Source: Bacillota bacterium (lineage in GTDB: Bacteria; Bacillota; Bacilli; Tumebacillales; Effusibacillaceae). From it: a DNA stretch of 13,964 nt. The translations under genes were made by a program, and so were the position numbers. The notes beneath the pieces are model-generated. The model saw nothing but the letters and a program-made list of their open reading frames with translations. It made no database searches and was not told the DNA's origin. The stretch's first letter is position 1; each line of letters opens with the position of its first letter. The stretch covers positions 1 through 13,964 of the forward strand of contig JAGVBM010000019.1 of NCBI GenBank assembly GCA_020059765.1, given 5' to 3'. Positions 12,951-13,964 of the stretch are shown here, one piece after another.

Positions 12951-13964
12951 CTACTTCCCGTTTTTCAATTCCAACTGCAATTCCGTCTTGACACTCAGCG
13001 ATTTCTGCTGCTCCGACTTGAGATAGTCAATAATCATCTGCTTTTGTTCAGCCGTCATTTTCGCCCCGTTTCCTTCCATCCGGTTCACGGTGCCTGCCCA
13101 GGCATCCCCTTTTGTATTGCTTCGCAGAATACGGCCAATGTCATGACACTGCAAGCAGGTGTCAAGGAATGCTTTTTCCTTTTCGTTTCGTGCCGTCGGA
13201 ATGACGAGCGTAGAGGCTTTTTGCAACGTTTCTTTCACAGCCGCCGATTTTTCACGGAACTTGACCAGATCTTCCACCGGTACATTGCTTTTTACCGCGA
13301 TCCCGTTCGGATTCAATCCGACCAGGAGGGTGGTGCGGAAATCTTTTCGTTTCATCATATCAACTTTTGAAACCGTTTTATCTCCCCAGTTGGTGCCAAA
13401 TACCGTTTTGCCGTCCGGTCCCCAATAGAGCCAGTGAATGTTTTGCACACCCCAGATATTTCGGGTCACTCGGAACTCATGTTGCGGATCCAGCACCGTC
13501 AGAAAACCGGCTCCGTTTTGCGAAGTATACCACATTCCGTCCGGGCCCACGTACGGGATGTTGGTGCCGCCTCCCGTTTTCACGGTTTTGAGCAGTTTCA
13601 TGGTCCGCGTATCGACAATCGAGATCGAGCCGTCATTTCGGTTCCCGGTAGCCAAGTATGGCGTATTGCCCATAAATGAAACGTTGACCGGTTTGGGAAT
13701 GTCTTTTACCTTTGCAACAAGCTGATCCGTAGCCGTGTCCCAAATCGCCACTTCATCATCCGCCGTATTGCTGACCGCCACATACTTGCCGTCGTTGGAC
13801 ATATCCAAACCGGAACCGGTTCCGGCACCGTAATCGGTCTTTGTCCGTTCCAGCTTCTTCACTTCATAGGTTTCCAAGTTCACCACGGTAATGTACGGTT
13901 CAGCCTGCAGACTGACATACAATTTCTTGCCGTCAGGTGTCACATTGGAGTCGCGCGGCTTTCT
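12951..13964 (-). CDS. Beta-propeller (YVTN/YncE-like) protein with C-terminal haem-c site, partial
   Basis: Only the C-terminal 337 residues are in the window; the frame is open at the right edge, and the GTG at 13943 reads as an internal Val before TPDGKKLYVSL. Repeated propeller blades appear with the motif (x)PDGK/NDGKY followed by V-x-V-x-(D/N)-x-x-T (for example AIWDT, SIVDT, TVLDP). A haem-attachment motif CLQCH (13143-13157) sits about 64 residues from the end, followed by a Met-rich segment (RMEGNGAKM) that could supply the sixth haem ligand. It is probably a secreted or surface electron-transfer protein; the N-terminus and any signal peptide lie outside the window. The ResA-like gene nearby fits cytochrome c biogenesis. 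Confidence 0.88.
   Translation of the reverse strand, partial: RKPRDSNVTPDGKKLYVSLQAEPYITVVNLETYEVKKLERTKTDYGAGTGSGLDMSNDGKYVAVSNTADDEVAIWDTATDQLVAKVKDIPKPVNVSFMGNTPYLATGNRNDGSISIVDTRTMKLLKTVKTGGGTNIPYVGPDGMWYTSQNGAGFLTVLDPQHEFRVTRNIWGVQNIHWLYWGPDGKTVFGTNWGDKTVSKVDMMKRKDFRTTLLVGLNPNGIAVKSNVPVEDLVKFREKSAAVKETLQKASTLVIPTARNEKEKAFLDTCLQCHDIGRILRSNTKGDAWAGTVNRMEGNGAKMTAEQKQMIIDYLKSEQQKSLSVKTELQLELKNGK

Noticed and set aside
12802..13026. A 74-codon open frame across the hairpin block after the LysR gene
   Set aside because: It is built from the inverted repeats, overlaps the end of the cytochrome-like gene on the other strand and lacks a ribosome-binding site.
1..13964. CRISPR arrays, tRNA or rRNA genes, insertion sequences, prophage or defence genes
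   Set aside because: No regularly spaced repeats, no tRNA- or rRNA-like stretches and no transposase, integrase or defence-type motifs were seen on either strand.

Overview
The window looks like chromosomal DNA of a spore-former-type member of the Bacillota. Ribosome-binding sites are strong (GGAGG-like), sigma-A promoters are recognisable, and ATP-dependent PEP carboxykinase, an ECF-type vitamin transporter and a ResA-like thioredoxin are present. The balanced base composition and c-type cytochrome/thiol-redox genes suggest something like the Alicyclobacillaceae (Effusibacillus/Tumebacillus relatives). That taxonomic placement is inference from gene content, not a search result.

Layout. (1) 26-2808: a D-2-hydroxyacid dehydrogenase (minus) diverges from pckA (plus) across a 126-bp AT-rich gap; each gene ends in its own hairpin terminator. 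(2) 2819-6011: a biotin-type ECF transporter. On the minus strand, ecfA1 overlaps a second gene in which EcfA2 and the membrane scaffold EcfT are fused in one polypeptide. bioY, the substrate-binding component, diverges on the plus strand. A BirA-like dyad lies in the gap between them, so the transporter is probably a dedicated, biotin-repressed uptake system. (3) 6012-8163: a translation block. A sigma-A promoter and a structured leader precede rpsF-rpsR, with no ssb between them. A second promoter, an L20-type leader with a terminator, and then infC (ATT start), rpmI and rplT follow. (4) 8174-9913: a Pro/Gly-rich small protein and a major facilitator transporter, both minus. (5) 10119-11759: a four-helix membrane protein (plus), then a thiol-redox group on the minus strand (ResA-like protein, a two-helix membrane protein, and a DCC-family CxxC protein). 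(6) 11870-13964: a LysR-type regulator (TTG start, terminator overlapping its stop codon), a 170-bp stretch packed with inverted repeats, and the 3' part of a beta-propeller protein carrying a C-terminal haem-c site.

The most interesting points are the EcfA2-EcfT fusion with a dedicated BioY and a BirA-like operator, the Gln in place of the H-loop His in EcfA1, the ssb-less rpsF-rpsR pair placed directly before the infC operon, and a palindromic element (arm TTTATACTTGTTAG) found both in the infC leader and downstream of the LysR gene. I did not find a wholly new system; most genes belong to known families, and the novelty lies in arrangement and non-coding structure.
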